The notes: generated by a model from the sequence alone, not told the origin. A stretch of 64,000 nt of DNA from JAIOSF01 sp047159865 (GCF_047159865.1 NZ_AP038804.1:1364001-1428000); one strand, 5' to 3'. Positions 16,462 through 26,854 are shown, counted from the stretch's first letter. Numbers and translations: made by a program.

Positions 16462-19400
16462 ATGTTAAATTCATTACACTCTGGGAATAGATTAAGAGTT
16501 GATTTTGGGAAAAATCCACAAAAAATAGATATCCCAAATTTGCTTCAGTTACAAGAAAGTAGTTACGATAATTTCCTTATGGTAGGAAAAGAAGATCGTA
16601 CAGCAGCAGGAATTGAAAAAGTATTTAAATCATCTTTCCCAATTCATGATTCACAAAATAGATTCACATTAGAATATATTAATAGTGAAGTTGGGAAACC
16701 AAAATATACAGTTTCAGAATCTATGGTTAGAGGATTAACTTTTTCTATCCCTTTAAGAATTAATATTAGATTAACTCTTTGGGATTTAGATGAAAAAACT
16801 GGTGAAAAGATTGGTGTAAAAGATATTAAAGAACAATCTTTATATATCCGTGAAATTCCTTTAATGACAGATAGAATTTCATTTGTTGTGAATGGTGTTG
16901 AAAGAGTTGTCGTAAACCAACTTCACAGATCTCCAGGTGTTATTTTCAAAGAAGATGAAGCAACAACAGTTGCAAATAAACTTATCTATACTGGTCAAAT
17001 TATTCCAGATAGAGGTTCTTGGTTATATTTCGAATATGATGCTAAAGATATTTTATATGTAAGAATTAACAAAAGAAGAAAAGTACCTGTTACTATTATG
17101 TTAAGAGCTTTAGATTACTCTAAAGAAGAGATTATCAAATTATTTTACCCTATTGTTAATATTCAAGTTAAAAATAATAAATTTTTAACAGAGTTCAGAG
17201 CTGAAGACTTTACTGGTAAAGTTGAATATGATTTAATTGATGATAAAGGTAATTTAATTATTGCCGCTGGAAAAAGACTTACTACAAGAAAAGCTAATGC
17301 ACTTGCTGAAGGTGGATTAAAATTTGTTGAATATCCAGTAGAATTATTAATGGAAAGACATACATCATCTACTATTTTTGATCCAGAATCTGGAGAAGTA
17401 TTATTCGATGCTCTAACAAACTTAGATGACTTAAAATTAAAAAAACTATTAGACTTAGGTTTTGAATCTTTTGATATTGCAAATGATTTAGCTGAAGGTA
17501 TTGATGATTCTATTATCAATGCATTTAAAGCAGATGCTGAATCTATCAAATTATTAAAACAAACTGAGCAAATTGATGATGAAAATGATTTATGTGCTAT
17601 TAGAATCTATAAAGTAATGAGACCAGGTGAGCCTGTAACAAAAGAAGCTGCTCGAGACTTTATCAAAAAATTATTCTTTGATCCAGAAAGATATGATTTA
17701 ACTAAAGTTGGTAGAATGAAAATGAACCACAAGTTAGATGTAAATGTTCCTGAATATGTAACTGTATTAACGCACGAAGATATTATTAAAACAGTTAAAT
17801 ATCTTATTAAAGTTAAAGCTGGTCACGGTCATGTTGATGATAGAGATCACTTAGGTAACAGAAGAATTAGATCAATTGGTGAGTTATTGTCAAATGAGTT
17901 ACACGCTGGTTTAATTAAAATGCAAAAAGCTATTAGAGATAAAATGACTACACTAAGTGGTACATTAGAAGATCTAATGCCTCATGATTTAATCAACTCA
18001 AAAATGATTACATCTACAATTACAGAGTTTTTTACTTCTGGTCAACTTTCTCAATTTATGGATCAAACAAATCCATTATCAGAAGTTACTCATAAAAGAA
18101 GACTTTCTGCACTTGGGGAAGGTGGTCTTGTTAAAGAGAGAGCTGGATTTGAAGTAAGAGATGTTCACCCAACACATTATGGTAGAATTTGTCCAGTTGA
18201 AACTCCAGAGGGACAAAATATTGGTCTTATTAATACATTATCTACTTTCTCTAAAGTAAATGATTTAGGATTTATTGAAACTCCATACAAAAAAGTTATC
18301 GATGGTGTTGTTACAGATGAGATTGAATATTATACTGCAACTCAAGAAGAGGGTAAAGTTATTGCTCCTGGTTCTACAAAGTTAACTAAAGATGGTAAAA
18401 TTTCTGAGATTCTTACAGAGGCTAGACTAGATGGTGAAATTATGCTTATTGAGTCTGCTAAAGTTGAACTTATTGATATTTCATCTGCTATGGTTATGGG
18501 TGTAGCTGCATCTTTAATTCCATTCTTAGAGCATGATGATGCCAACAGAGCCTTAATGGGATCAAACATGATGAGACAAGCGGTTCCATTATTAAAACCA
18601 AATGCTCCTTTTGTTGGTACAGGTCTAGAAAAAACTGTTGCAAGAGATTCTTGGGCAAGTATTAAAGCTAAAAGAAGCGGAATAGTTGAAAAAGCAGATG
18701 CAAAAAATATTTTCATTAAAGGTGAAGATGAAAATGGTGCATTTATTGATCATTATTTATTAAGTAAAAATCAAAGAACAAATAACAATACTACATTTGG
18801 ACAAAGAGCAAGTGTTCATATGGGACAGGTTATTGAAAAAGGTCAAGTTATAGCTGATGGTCCATCTATGGATAATGGTGAGTTAGCTATTGGTGTTAAT
18901 GCTACGGTTGCATTTATGCCTTGGAATGGATACAACTATGAGGATGCTATTGTTCTTTCTCAAAAATTGATTAAAGATGATGCGTTTACATCTGTACATA
19001 TTTATGAAAAAGAGGTTGAAGCAAGAGAATTAAAACATGGTAATGAAGAGATCACTAAAGATTTACCAGGTATTAAGTCTGAAAATATTGATCATCTTGA
19101 TGAAAGTGGTATCGTTAAAATTGGTACATACTTAAAGCCAGGTATGATTATGGTAGGTAAAGTTACTCCAAAAGGTGAGATTAAACCAACACCTGAAGAA
19201 AGATTATTAAGAGCGATTTTTGGTGAAAAAGCTGGTCATGTTATCAATAAATCATTATACTGTTCTGCATCTATTGAGGGTGTTGTTGTTGATGTTAAAG
19301 TATTCACTAAAAAAGGATATGAAAAAGATGAAAGAGCAGTTGCAACTATTGAAGCTGAAAAATCATCTTTAGATGTTGAACATCACGATAAACTTATGAT

Positions 19401-20610
19401 GCTTGATAGAGAAGAAAATCTTAAAGTTAACGATATAATCTCTAAATCTGAATTAGAAAAAGATGTTGAAATTGGAGATAAAATTTTCAAAAAAGGTGAA
19501 AAATTGACAATTTCTGATTTAGAAAATGTTAATAGATTTGCTATGAAAAAAGTTATCTCTTCATATGGAAAAGATGTTGCAAAAGCTTATAATGATGTAA
19601 AAGAATATTTCATTAAAGAAAAAGCAATATTAAGAGAAAACCATGAAGAAAAATTACAAATATTAGAGCATGATGATATTTTGCCAAATGGTGTTATCAA
19701 ACAAGTTAAAGTTTATATTGCAACTAAGAGAAAAATCAAAGTTGGTGATAAAATGGCTGGACGACATGGTAATAAAGGTATTGTTTCAAATATCGTACCA
19801 GAAGTTGATATGCCATATTTAGAAGATGGATCAGCTGTTGATATTATCCTTAACCCATTAGGGGTTCCATCAAGAATGAACATTGGACAGATTCTTGAAG
19901 TGCATTTAGGATATGCAGGTAAAAAACTTAGAGCACAAATCCAAGATATGTTTGAGGCGAAAAAAGAGACTTTCCTTAAAGACCTAAGAGCCAAAATGAT
20001 TGAAATTGCTGATGTTTCTAAACTAATGAACGCAAAAGAATTATTAACAAATATGACGGATGAAGAGCTATTAATTTATGGTAGAGATTGGTCAAGAGGT
20101 GTAAGATTTGCAACACCTGTATTTGATGGTGCAAAACAAGAAGAGTTTGATAAACTATTCACTTTAGCTAAAATGGAAGAAGATGGTAAAGTTGTACTTC
20201 ATGATGGTATGACTGGTGAAAAAATGGCAGAGAGAGTTAATGTTGGTGTTATGTATATGCTAAAACTACATCACCTTGTTGATGAAAAAGTTCATGCAAG
20301 ATCAACTGGACCTTATTCACTAGTAACACAGCAACCAGTTGGTGGTAAAGCATTATTTGGAGGTCAGCGATTTGGAGAGATGGAAGTTTGGGCTCTTGAA
20401 GCGTATGGTGCTACAGCAGTTCTAAAAGAGATGCTTACAACAAAATCAGATGATGTTGAAGGTAGAACTAGAGCATATAAAGCAATAGCAAATGGAGAGA
20501 ATGTACCTAAATCTGGTGTTCCAGAAACATTCTTTGTATTAACAAAAGAACTTCAAGCCCTTGGACTTGATGTAGAAATTTTTGAAGAGGTAGATGCAGA
20601 TGAGCAATAA
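16462..20610 (+). CDS. rpoB: RNA polymerase beta subunit
   Basis: 1382 aa. Rifampicin-cluster residues are present at about 526-548 (QLSQFMDQTNPLSE, HKRRLSALG) with sensitive-type D, H and S residues. The active-site motifs include GRICPVETPEGQNIGL, NGYNYEDAI and KVGDKMAGRHGNKGIVS. It forms the catalytic core with RpoC. In Helicobacter and Wolinella rpoB and rpoC are fused; here they remain separate but overlap by at least 11 bases. The start ATG has gaaagg upstream, and the 178-base gap after rplL contains a hairpin. Confidence 0.98.
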   Translation: MLNSLHSGNRLRVDFGKNPQKIDIPNLLQLQESSYDNFLMVGKEDRTAAGIEKVFKSSFPIHDSQNRFTLEYINSEVGKPKYTVSESMVRGLTFSIPLRINIRLTLWDLDEKTGEKIGVKDIKEQSLYIREIPLMTDRISFVVNGVERVVVNQLHRSPGVIFKEDEATTVANKLIYTGQIIPDRGSWLYFEYDAKDILYVRINKRRKVPVTIMLRALDYSKEEIIKLFYPIVNIQVKNNKFLTEFRAEDFTGKVEYDLIDDKGNLIIAAGKRLTTRKANALAEGGLKFVEYPVELLMERHTSSTIFDPESGEVLFDALTNLDDLKLKKLLDLGFESFDIANDLAEGIDDSIINAFKADAESIKLLKQTEQIDDENDLCAIRIYKVMRPGEPVTKEAARDFIKKLFFDPERYDLTKVGRMKMNHKLDVNVPEYVTVLTHEDIIKTVKYLIKVKAGHGHVDDRDHLGNRRIRSIGELLSNELHAGLIKMQKAIRDKMTTLSGTLEDLMPHDLINSKMITSTITEFFTSGQLSQFMDQTNPLSEVTHKRRLSALGEGGLVKERAGFEVRDVHPTHYGRICPVETPEGQNIGLINTLSTFSKVNDLGFIETPYKKVIDGVVTDEIEYYTATQEEGKVIAPGSTKLTKDGKISEILTEARLDGEIMLIESAKVELIDISSAMVMGVAASLIPFLEHDDANRALMGSNMMRQAVPLLKPNAPFVGTGLEKTVARDSWASIKAKRSGIVEKADAKNIFIKGEDENGAFIDHYLLSKNQRTNNNTTFGQRASVHMGQVIEKGQVIADGPSMDNGELAIGVNATVAFMPWNGYNYEDAIVLSQKLIKDDAFTSVHIYEKEVEARELKHGNEEITKDLPGIKSENIDHLDESGIVKIGTYLKPGMIMVGKVTPKGEIKPTPEERLLRAIFGEKAGHVINKSLYCSASIEGVVVDVKVFTKKGYEKDERAVATIEAEKSSLDVEHHDKLMMLDREENLKVNDIISKSELEKDVEIGDKIFKKGEKLTISDLENVNRFAMKKVISSYGKDVAKAYNDVKEYFIKEKAILRENHEEKLQILEHDDILPNGVIKQVKVYIATKRKIKVGDKMAGRHGNKGIVSNIVPEVDMPYLEDGSAVDIILNPLGVPSRMNIGQILEVHLGYAGKKLRAQIQDMFEAKKETFLKDLRAKMIEIADVSKLMNAKELLTNMTDEELLIYGRDWSRGVRFATPVFDGAKQEEFDKLFTLAKMEEDGKVVLHDGMTGEKMAERVNVGVMYMLKLHHLVDEKVHARSTGPYSLVTQQPVGGKALFGGQRFGEMEVWALEAYGATAVLKEMLTTKSDDVEGRTRAYKAIANGENVPKSGVPETFFVLTKELQALGLDVEIFEEVDADEQ

Positions 20611-23600
20611 TGAAACAGTATTAAAACCAATAGAGATACAAGAATTAGAAAAACCAACAGATTTTTCAGCATTTCAATTAAAAATTGCAAGTCCTGAAAA
20701 AATCTTATCATGGTCATCTGGTGAAGTTAAGAAAACAGAAACTATTAATTATAGAACATTAAAGCCTGAAAGAGATGGTTTATTTTGTGCTAAAATTTTT
20801 GGACCTATAAAAGACTATGAATGTATTTGTGGTAAATACAAAAAGATGAGATACAAAGGTGTTGTTTGTGAAAAATGTGGTGTTGAAGTAACATCATCTA
20901 AAGTTAGACGACATAGAATGGGACATATTGATTTAGTTGCTCCTGTTGCTCATATCTGGATGGTAAGTTCTCTTCCATCAAGAGTTGGTACATTATTAGG
21001 TGTTAAATTAAAAGATTTAGAAAGAGTTTTATACTACGAAGCATATATTGTTTCTAATCCAGGTGAAGCTTTTTATGATAGTGAGAGTGCTAAAGCAGTT
21101 CAAAAGTTTGATATCTTAAATGAAGAGCAATATAGAAATATTTCTGAAAACTATGAACACACAGGTTTTGAAGCTAATATGGGTGGACAAATTGTTTCTG
21201 ATTTATTAAAAGGTTTAGATTTAGTTGAGTTATTACATTCATTAAAAGATGATATGGGTGCTACAAAATCTGAAGCAAAAAAGAAAACTCTTGTAAAAAG
21301 ACTTAAAGTTGTAGAAAACTTTATTAATTCTGGAAATAGACCAGAATGGATGATGTTAACAGTACTTCCAGTACTTCCACCAGATTTAAGACCTCTTGTT
21401 GCACTTGATGGTGGTAAATTTGCTGTTTCTGATGTAAATGATTTATACAGAAGAGTTATTAATAGAAACAACAGACTTAAAAGATTAACAGAACTTGATG
21501 CTCCTGAAATCATTATTAGAAATGAGATGAGAATGCTTCAAGAAGCTGTTGATGCTTTATTTGATAATGCTAAAACTGCAAATGCAGTTAAGGGTGCAAA
21601 TAAAAGACCACTTAAATCATTATCTGAAATTATCAAAGGTAAACAAGGTCGATTTAGACAAAACTTACTTGGTAAAAGAGTTGATTTCTCTGGGAGATCT
21701 GTAATTGTTGTTGGACCTAACTTAAACATGGACCAATGTGGTATTCCAAAGAAAATGGCACTAGAATTATTTAAGCCACATTTAATGGCGAAACTTGAAG
21801 AGAGAGGGTACTCTACTACTTTAAAATCTGCAAAAAGATTAATTGAAGCAGAAACAAATGAAGTTTGGGAATGTTTAGCTGAAATAGTTGAAGATTATCC
21901 TGTTTTATTAAACAGAGCTCCAACGCTTCATAAACTTTCTATTCAAGCATTCCATCCAATATTAATTGATGGTAAAGCTATTCAGTTACATCCATTAGTT
22001 TGTTCTGCATTTAATGCCGATTTTGATGGGGATCAAATGGCTGTTCATGTTCCATTATCTCAAGAAGCTATTGCTGAAGCAAAAGTTCTTATGATGAGTT
22101 CTATGAATATTCTTTTGCCAGCATCAGGTAGAGCTATTGCCGTACCTTCACAAGATATGATTCTTGGTATTTACTATGTTTCTTTAGAGAAAAATGGTGT
22201 AAAAGGTGAGCATAAATTATATGCTAACTTAAATGAAGTTATGATGGCTTTAGAGCTTAAAAAAGTTGATATTCATGCTAAAATTAGAACAGTTATCAAT
22301 GGACAAATGATTACTACTACTGCAGGTAGATTAATTATTCATGATATTTTGCCAGATTTTGTACCTACTCATTATTGGAATAAAATTTTAAAGAAAAAAG
22401 ATATTGGTACTTTAGTTGATTATATTTATAAACATGGTGGATATAAAGTTACTCCTAAATTCTTAGATAACTTAAAAAATCTTGGTTTTAAATATGCAAC
22501 ATCTGCAGGTGTATCAATCTCAATTGATGATATTAGAATTCCTGATTCAAAAGGTGGATTGGTTGCTATTTCTAAAAAAGAAGTTATTGAGGTTCAAAAA
22601 CAATTTAATCAAGGTTTATTAACTGAGCAAGAAAGATACAATAAAATTATTGATATTTGGACAGTTCTTAATAATAAACTTGGATCAGAAATGATGGATT
22701 TAGTTGAAGCTGATAAAGACGGATTTAACTCTATTTACATGATGGCAGATTCTGGGGCTAGAGGTAGTTCAGCTCAGATTAGACAGCTAGCAGGTATGAG
22801 GGGTCTTATGGCGAAACCTGATGGTTCTATTATTGAAACACCAATTCTTTCTAACTTTAGAGAAGGTCTAAATGTTTTAGAGTACTTTATTTCTACTCAC
22901 GGTGCTAGAAAAGGTCTTGCCGATTCAGCTTTAAAAACAGCGAATGCTGGGTACTTAACAAGAAAACTTATTGATGTATCTCAAAATGTTAGAATTGATT
23001 TAGAAGATTGTGGTACTCATGAAGGTATTGAAATTACTGATATTGTTGATGGTAATGAACTCATTGAAGCATTAGAAGAAAGAATTACAGGAAGAGTTAT
23101 TGCTGCTGATATTGTGGATCCAATTTCAAATGAAATTTTATTTCAAGAGGGAACACTTATCACAGAGGAAGATGCTAAAATAGTATCAGATGCTGGTGTT
23201 AAATCAGTTATTATTAGAACACCATTAACTTGTAAAGCTAAAAACACTTTATGTGCAAAATGTTACGGTCTAAATCTTGGAGAACAAAGAAAAGCAAATC
23301 CAGGTGAAGCTGTTGGTGTACTTGCTGCTCAATCAATTGGTGAGCCAGGTACTCAGCTTACACTTAGAACATTCCATGTTGGTGGTACAGCTTCGGCAAC
23401 TCAAGCAGAAAAAGAGCTTAAAGCAACTAAAGAAGGTTTTGTAAGATATTACAACATCAAAACTTATGAAAATAAAAATGGTGAACAAATTATTGCAAAC
23501 AGAAGAAATGCTGGTATTTTACTTGTAGAGCCTAAAATAAATGCACCATATAATGGTACATTTAAAATGGAAACTACACACGAAGAGGTTATTGTATCTG

Positions 23601-25126
23601 TTTTAAGTGCTGATGATGAGAAAAAATACTACTTTAGAAAGTCTGATATTGCAAAACCAAACGAACTTGCTGGTGTTTCTGGTAAAATTGAGGGTAAATT
23701 ATATATTCCATATAAAGATGGTGATAGTGTAGAAGAGTTTGATTCTATTGTAGAAGTTATTAAAGATGGTTGGAATGTTCCTTCAAGAATTCCTTATGCT
23801 TCTACACTTAAAGTTGAAGATGGAGCACCTGTTACTAAAGAAATCACTTCTGGTGCAACTGGAAATGTTAAATACTTTAAATTAAAAGGTGATTATTTAG
23901 ATAGAGTTAAGGATGTTAAAGCTGGTGATGTAATTACTCAAAAGGGTGTATTTGCGGTTATCGTTGATGCTGAAGATAGAGAAGCATCAAGACATTATAT
24001 CTCAAGAGAATCAGTAATTGTAGCAAATGATGATAGTGAAGTTGAAATCTCTACTCTGATTGCGAAACCACAAACTGAGACACATGTTGTTATTGCAGAA
24101 TGGGATCCATATGCAAACCCAACAATTGCACAAGAAGAGGGTGAAGTAGCATTTGAAGATATCATTTCAGGTATTACTGTAAGTGAAGCTTATGATGAAT
24201 TAACAGGTACATCTAAACTGGTTGTAAATGAGTATATCCCTGCAAATTATAAACCATCTATTGTAATTAAAAACCAAGGTGAAGTAGTAGCAAGTTATGT
24301 TCTTGAGCCGAAGACATCATTATTTGTAGCAGAAGGTGATAAGATTGCCGTTGCTGATATTATTGGTAAAACACCAAAAGCTGTTTCTAAATCATCAGAT
24401 ATTACTGGAGGTCTTCCAAGAGTTTCTGAACTATTTGAAGCAAGACGACCAAAAAATATTGCAGTATTAGCAACTTTTGATGGTGTTGTAAGTTTTGGTA
24501 AAGCATTAAGAAATAAACAAAGATTGATTATCACAGATAACATTGGTAATAAAGATGAGTTCTTAATTCATAAAGATAGAGCAATTCAAGTAAGAGAAGG
24601 GGAGTTTGTTCATGCTGGTGAGAAATTAACAGATGGTCAAATTGCTTCTCACGATATTCTTAAAATTTTAGGTGCAAAAGCACTAAATGAGTTTATTGTT
24701 TCTGAAGTTCAGGCTGTATATCGAGGTCAAGGTGTTAATATTGCAGATAAACATATTGAAGTTATTTTATCTCAAATGCTAAGACAAGTTACAATTGTTG
24801 ATGCTGGTAATACAAAATTTGTTGTTGGAGATATGATTTCTAAAAGAAGATTTATTGAAGAGAACGAAAGAATTATTGGTATGGGTGGAGAACCTGCTAT
24901 TGCTGATTCAGTATTACTTGGTATTACAAGAGCTGCTGTTACATCTGATAGTATTATTTCATCTGCTTCATTCCAGGAAACTACAAAAGTTTTAACAGAA
25001 GCTGCAATTAGTTCTAAAATGGATATGTTAACAGATCTTAAAGAAAATGTTGTTATTGGTAGAACAATTCCTGTAGGAACTGGTCTTCATAGAAATAAAA
25101 CAGTAAAGTTTTCTGTAAACAATTAA
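20600..25126 (+). CDS. rpoC: RNA polymerase beta-prime subunit
   Basis: About 1508 aa. The N-terminal zinc finger (CICG...CEKCGVEV, near residue 75), the rudder and clamp regions, the catalytic NADFDGDQMAVH with the Mg-binding aspartates (near residue 472), and the second zinc site (CKAKNTLCAKCYG) are present. Two ATG codons are possible, at 20594 and 20600. I chose 20600 because aagagg (20585-20590) is then 9 bases away instead of 3. Either start lies inside the end of rpoB, so translation is probably coupled. A terminator follows the stop codon. Confidence 0.97.
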   Translation: MSNNETVLKPIEIQELEKPTDFSAFQLKIASPEKILSWSSGEVKKTETINYRTLKPERDGLFCAKIFGPIKDYECICGKYKKMRYKGVVCEKCGVEVTSSKVRRHRMGHIDLVAPVAHIWMVSSLPSRVGTLLGVKLKDLERVLYYEAYIVSNPGEAFYDSESAKAVQKFDILNEEQYRNISENYEHTGFEANMGGQIVSDLLKGLDLVELLHSLKDDMGATKSEAKKKTLVKRLKVVENFINSGNRPEWMMLTVLPVLPPDLRPLVALDGGKFAVSDVNDLYRRVINRNNRLKRLTELDAPEIIIRNEMRMLQEAVDALFDNAKTANAVKGANKRPLKSLSEIIKGKQGRFRQNLLGKRVDFSGRSVIVVGPNLNMDQCGIPKKMALELFKPHLMAKLEERGYSTTLKSAKRLIEAETNEVWECLAEIVEDYPVLLNRAPTLHKLSIQAFHPILIDGKAIQLHPLVCSAFNADFDGDQMAVHVPLSQEAIAEAKVLMMSSMNILLPASGRAIAVPSQDMILGIYYVSLEKNGVKGEHKLYANLNEVMMALELKKVDIHAKIRTVINGQMITTTAGRLIIHDILPDFVPTHYWNKILKKKDIGTLVDYIYKHGGYKVTPKFLDNLKNLGFKYATSAGVSISIDDIRIPDSKGGLVAISKKEVIEVQKQFNQGLLTEQERYNKIIDIWTVLNNKLGSEMMDLVEADKDGFNSIYMMADSGARGSSAQIRQLAGMRGLMAKPDGSIIETPILSNFREGLNVLEYFISTHGARKGLADSALKTANAGYLTRKLIDVSQNVRIDLEDCGTHEGIEITDIVDGNELIEALEERITGRVIAADIVDPISNEILFQEGTLITEEDAKIVSDAGVKSVIIRTPLTCKAKNTLCAKCYGLNLGEQRKANPGEAVGVLAAQSIGEPGTQLTLRTFHVGGTASATQAEKELKATKEGFVRYYNIKTYENKNGEQIIANRRNAGILLVEPKINAPYNGTFKMETTHEEVIVSVLSADDEKKYYFRKSDIAKPNELAGVSGKIEGKLYIPYKDGDSVEEFDSIVEVIKDGWNVPSRIPYASTLKVEDGAPVTKEITSGATGNVKYFKLKGDYLDRVKDVKAGDVITQKGVFAVIVDAEDREASRHYISRESVIVANDDSEVEISTLIAKPQTETHVVIAEWDPYANPTIAQEEGEVAFEDIISGITVSEAYDELTGTSKLVVNEYIPANYKPSIVIKNQGEVVASYVLEPKTSLFVAEGDKIAVADIIGKTPKAVSKSSDITGGLPRVSELFEARRPKNIAVLATFDGVVSFGKALRNKQRLIITDNIGNKDEFLIHKDRAIQVREGEFVHAGEKLTDGQIASHDILKILGAKALNEFIVSEVQAVYRGQGVNIADKHIEVILSQMLRQVTIVDAGNTKFVVGDMISKRRFIEENERIIGMGGEPAIADSVLLGITRAAVTSDSIISSASFQETTKVLTEAAISSKMDMLTDLKENVVIGRTIPVGTGLHRNKTVKFSVNN

Positions 25127-25127
25127 A

Positions 25128-25153
25128 AAAAAAGGAGTCTCAACTCCTTTTTT
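25128..25153. terminator. Bidirectional terminator between rpoC and moxR
   Basis: AAAAAAGGAGT pairs with ACTCCTTTTTT around CTCA. Both flanks give a U-tract, so it serves rpoBC on the plus strand and the MoxR gene on the minus strand. Confidence 0.85.
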
Positions 25154-25177
25154 ACTCATTAAACTATTTCATATAAG

Positions 25178-26125
25178 TTATGGAATAGTTATTTTCTCTA
25201 ACACTTTTTGAATAATATCATCAGGTGAAATATCTTCAACCATTGCTTCATAACTTAATATGATTCTATGTCGTAAAACATCTTTTATACACAATGCAAT
25301 ATCTAAGGGACTTACATAATTATTTCCTCTTATATACGCTCTAGCTTTTACTGCTTTAAACATATCAATAGTAGCACGAGGACTTGCTCCAAATTCGATA
25401 TATTTTTTGATTTCAATTAAATCGAAATTTTCAGGTTCTCTTGTAGCAAAAATTAAATCTACAATATACCTTTCAAGTTCTTCATCGATATGAATATTTT
25501 GAACTTCTGCTTTTATTGTTTGTAAATCATCTTTATTTAGTACATTATTGATTACTTCAAATGTAGATGAAGCAGCTTTTGATGCAATAAGGTATTCTTC
25601 CTCTTTTGTATTATATCCAACTATGATTTTAAACATAAATCTGTCTAATTGTGCTTCAGGAAGATTATACGCCCCCTCTTGTTCTACTGGATTTTGTGTA
25701 GCTAACACTAAAAATGGTGTATCTATTTCATAAGTATTTTCACCTATTGTTACTTGTTTTTCTTGCATCACTTCTAATAGTGCAGACTGCACTTTAGCAG
25801 GTGCTCTATTTATCTCATCTGCTAAGAGTAAATTTGTAAAGATCGGACCCTTTTTGATTTTAAACTCACCACTTTTCATATCATAGATTTGTGCTCCTAT
25901 AATATCAGAAGGAAGTAGATCTGGTGTAAATTGAACCCTTTTAAAATCTAAATTTAATGATTGTGAGATTGCATTGATTGTTGTTGTTTTTGCAAGTCCT
26001 GGCACACCTTCAAGAAGTATATGTCCATTTGTAAATAAACCTATTAGAAGTGAATCAATCATGTGTGATTGTCCAATAACTTGTTTTGATATCTCTTTTT
26101 TTAGTTCTTTAATTTTTTCTTTCAT
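25178..26125 (-). CDS. MoxR-family AAA+ ATPase
   Basis: 315 aa. Walker A is GVPGLAKTT (about 39-47), Walker B is LLLADEINRAPAKVQSALL, and sensor 1 lies in VLATQNPVEQEG. The C-terminal lid has GASPRATID, matching MoxR/RavA-type chaperone ATPases that mature or activate partner proteins, usually ones with DUF58 or von Willebrand A domains. No such partner is adjacent: the terminator shared with rpoC lies downstream and a Lys-rich gene with its own terminator lies upstream, so the gene appears monocistronic. Its client is unknown. Confidence 0.85.
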   Translation of the reverse strand: MKEKIKELKKEISKQVIGQSHMIDSLLIGLFTNGHILLEGVPGLAKTTTINAISQSLNLDFKRVQFTPDLLPSDIIGAQIYDMKSGEFKIKKGPIFTNLLLADEINRAPAKVQSALLEVMQEKQVTIGENTYEIDTPFLVLATQNPVEQEGAYNLPEAQLDRFMFKIIVGYNTKEEEYLIASKAASSTFEVINNVLNKDDLQTIKAEVQNIHIDEELERYIVDLIFATREPENFDLIEIKKYIEFGASPRATIDMFKAVKARAYIRGNNYVSPLDIALCIKDVLRHRIILSYEAMVEDISPDDIIQKVLEKITIP

Positions 26126-26189
26126 GTATCTTTCTCTATAGTATTTGATTTATTATAGTAGAAAAGAAATTTAAATAGAATTATAGAAT

Positions 26190-26220
26190 AAAAAAAAGGA
26201 TGAATCCTTTGATTCACCCC
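26190..26220 (-). terminator. Rho-independent terminator of the Lys/Ala-repeat gene
   Basis: On the minus strand a hairpin (GGTGAATC, loop AAAG, GATTCATCC) is followed by T8. It lies 28 bases downstream of the Lys/Ala-repeat gene and separates it from the MoxR gene. Confidence 0.8.
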
Positions 26221-26247
26221 TTTCTTGTTAGATTAAAAATACTAAGA

Positions 26248-26433
26248 TTATTTTTTCTTAGAATTTTTTTTCGCTTTCTTTTTTGCAGCTTTTTTTGCTT
26301 TCTTTTTCTTTAAAGCTTTTTTTGCTTCTTTTTTCTTCAATGCTTTTTTTGCTTCTTTCTTTTTTAAAGCTTTTTTCGCTTCTTTTTTCTTAAGAACTTT
26401 TTTAAGTTCTTTTTTCTTTAATTCTTTTGCCAT
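26248..26433 (-). CDS. Lys/Ala-repeat basic protein (histone H1-like)
   Basis: 61 aa, over half lysine, with three consecutive copies of a 9-residue unit (KKKEAKKAL) encoded by 27-bp repeats, then KKAKKAAKKKAKK and NSKKK. It starts MAKELKKKE behind aaaagga and ends at a proper terminator, so it looks like a real gene despite its simple composition. Such repeats form charged helices that bind DNA or RNA, as in bacterial H1-like proteins and the tails of some HU or ribosomal-associated proteins. The function is inferred only from composition. Confidence 0.6.
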   Translation of the reverse strand: MAKELKKKELKKVLKKKEAKKALKKKEAKKALKKKEAKKALKKKKAKKAAKKKAKKNSKKK

Positions 26434-26542
26434 TTCTGATCCTTTTTTTATGATTTTATCACTAATAGTAATAAATTATAGATATTGTACATATATATTC
26501 TTAAAAGTAACTAAGTTTATAATGAAAAGTAGTTTAATATGA

Positions 26543-26548
26543 TATAAT
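26543..26548 (+). promoter_or_regulatory. Extended -10 of the small helix-turn-helix-like gene
   Basis: TGATATAAT (TG-N-TATAAT) stands 40 bases before the start codon at 26588. AT-rich, T-tracted sequence lies upstream, as is typical of sigma-70 promoters in this phylum. Confidence 0.55.
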
Positions 26549-26587
26549 TCAAATTAAGATGAAATTTAGTAATTAAAAAGAGAGAAA

Positions 26588-26854
26588 ATGACATTTATAG
26601 AATTCAAAAAATTATTATTAGATGCAGAGATAAGTTTACCAAAATTTAGCAAACTTATAAAAGTAAGTGAAAAAAATCTTCAATCTTATAAAAAGAAAGA
26701 AGAAGTTCCAAATGCAATAGCGGTTATTGCTAAATGTTTTGCACAGATGAATACAACAGGTGTAGATTATAGGTCATTAATAGATACACTTAACCTTCAA
26801 GCAAAAACAAAAGAGGGTGCGGGTTTTTCTTCAAAACCGAAAAAAAATAAGTAG
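26588..26854 (+). CDS. Small putative DNA-binding protein
   Basis: 88 aa. Residues 1-45 read like a degenerate Cro/cI-type helix-turn-helix: FIEFKKLLLDAEISLPKFSKLIKVSEKNLQSYKK, given here as contiguous motifs, then a KKEEVPNAIAVIAKCFAQM helix. The tail from about 66 is basic and low in complexity (SSKPKKNK). It has its own extended -10 and ribosome site (agagagaaa), and is followed 98 bases later by rho, which has its own promoter. Its target is unknown; regulation of its own promoter is only a guess. Confidence 0.5.
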   Translation: MTFIEFKKLLLDAEISLPKFSKLIKVSEKNLQSYKKKEEVPNAIAVIAKCFAQMNTTGVDYRSLIDTLNLQAKTKEGAGFSSKPKKNK

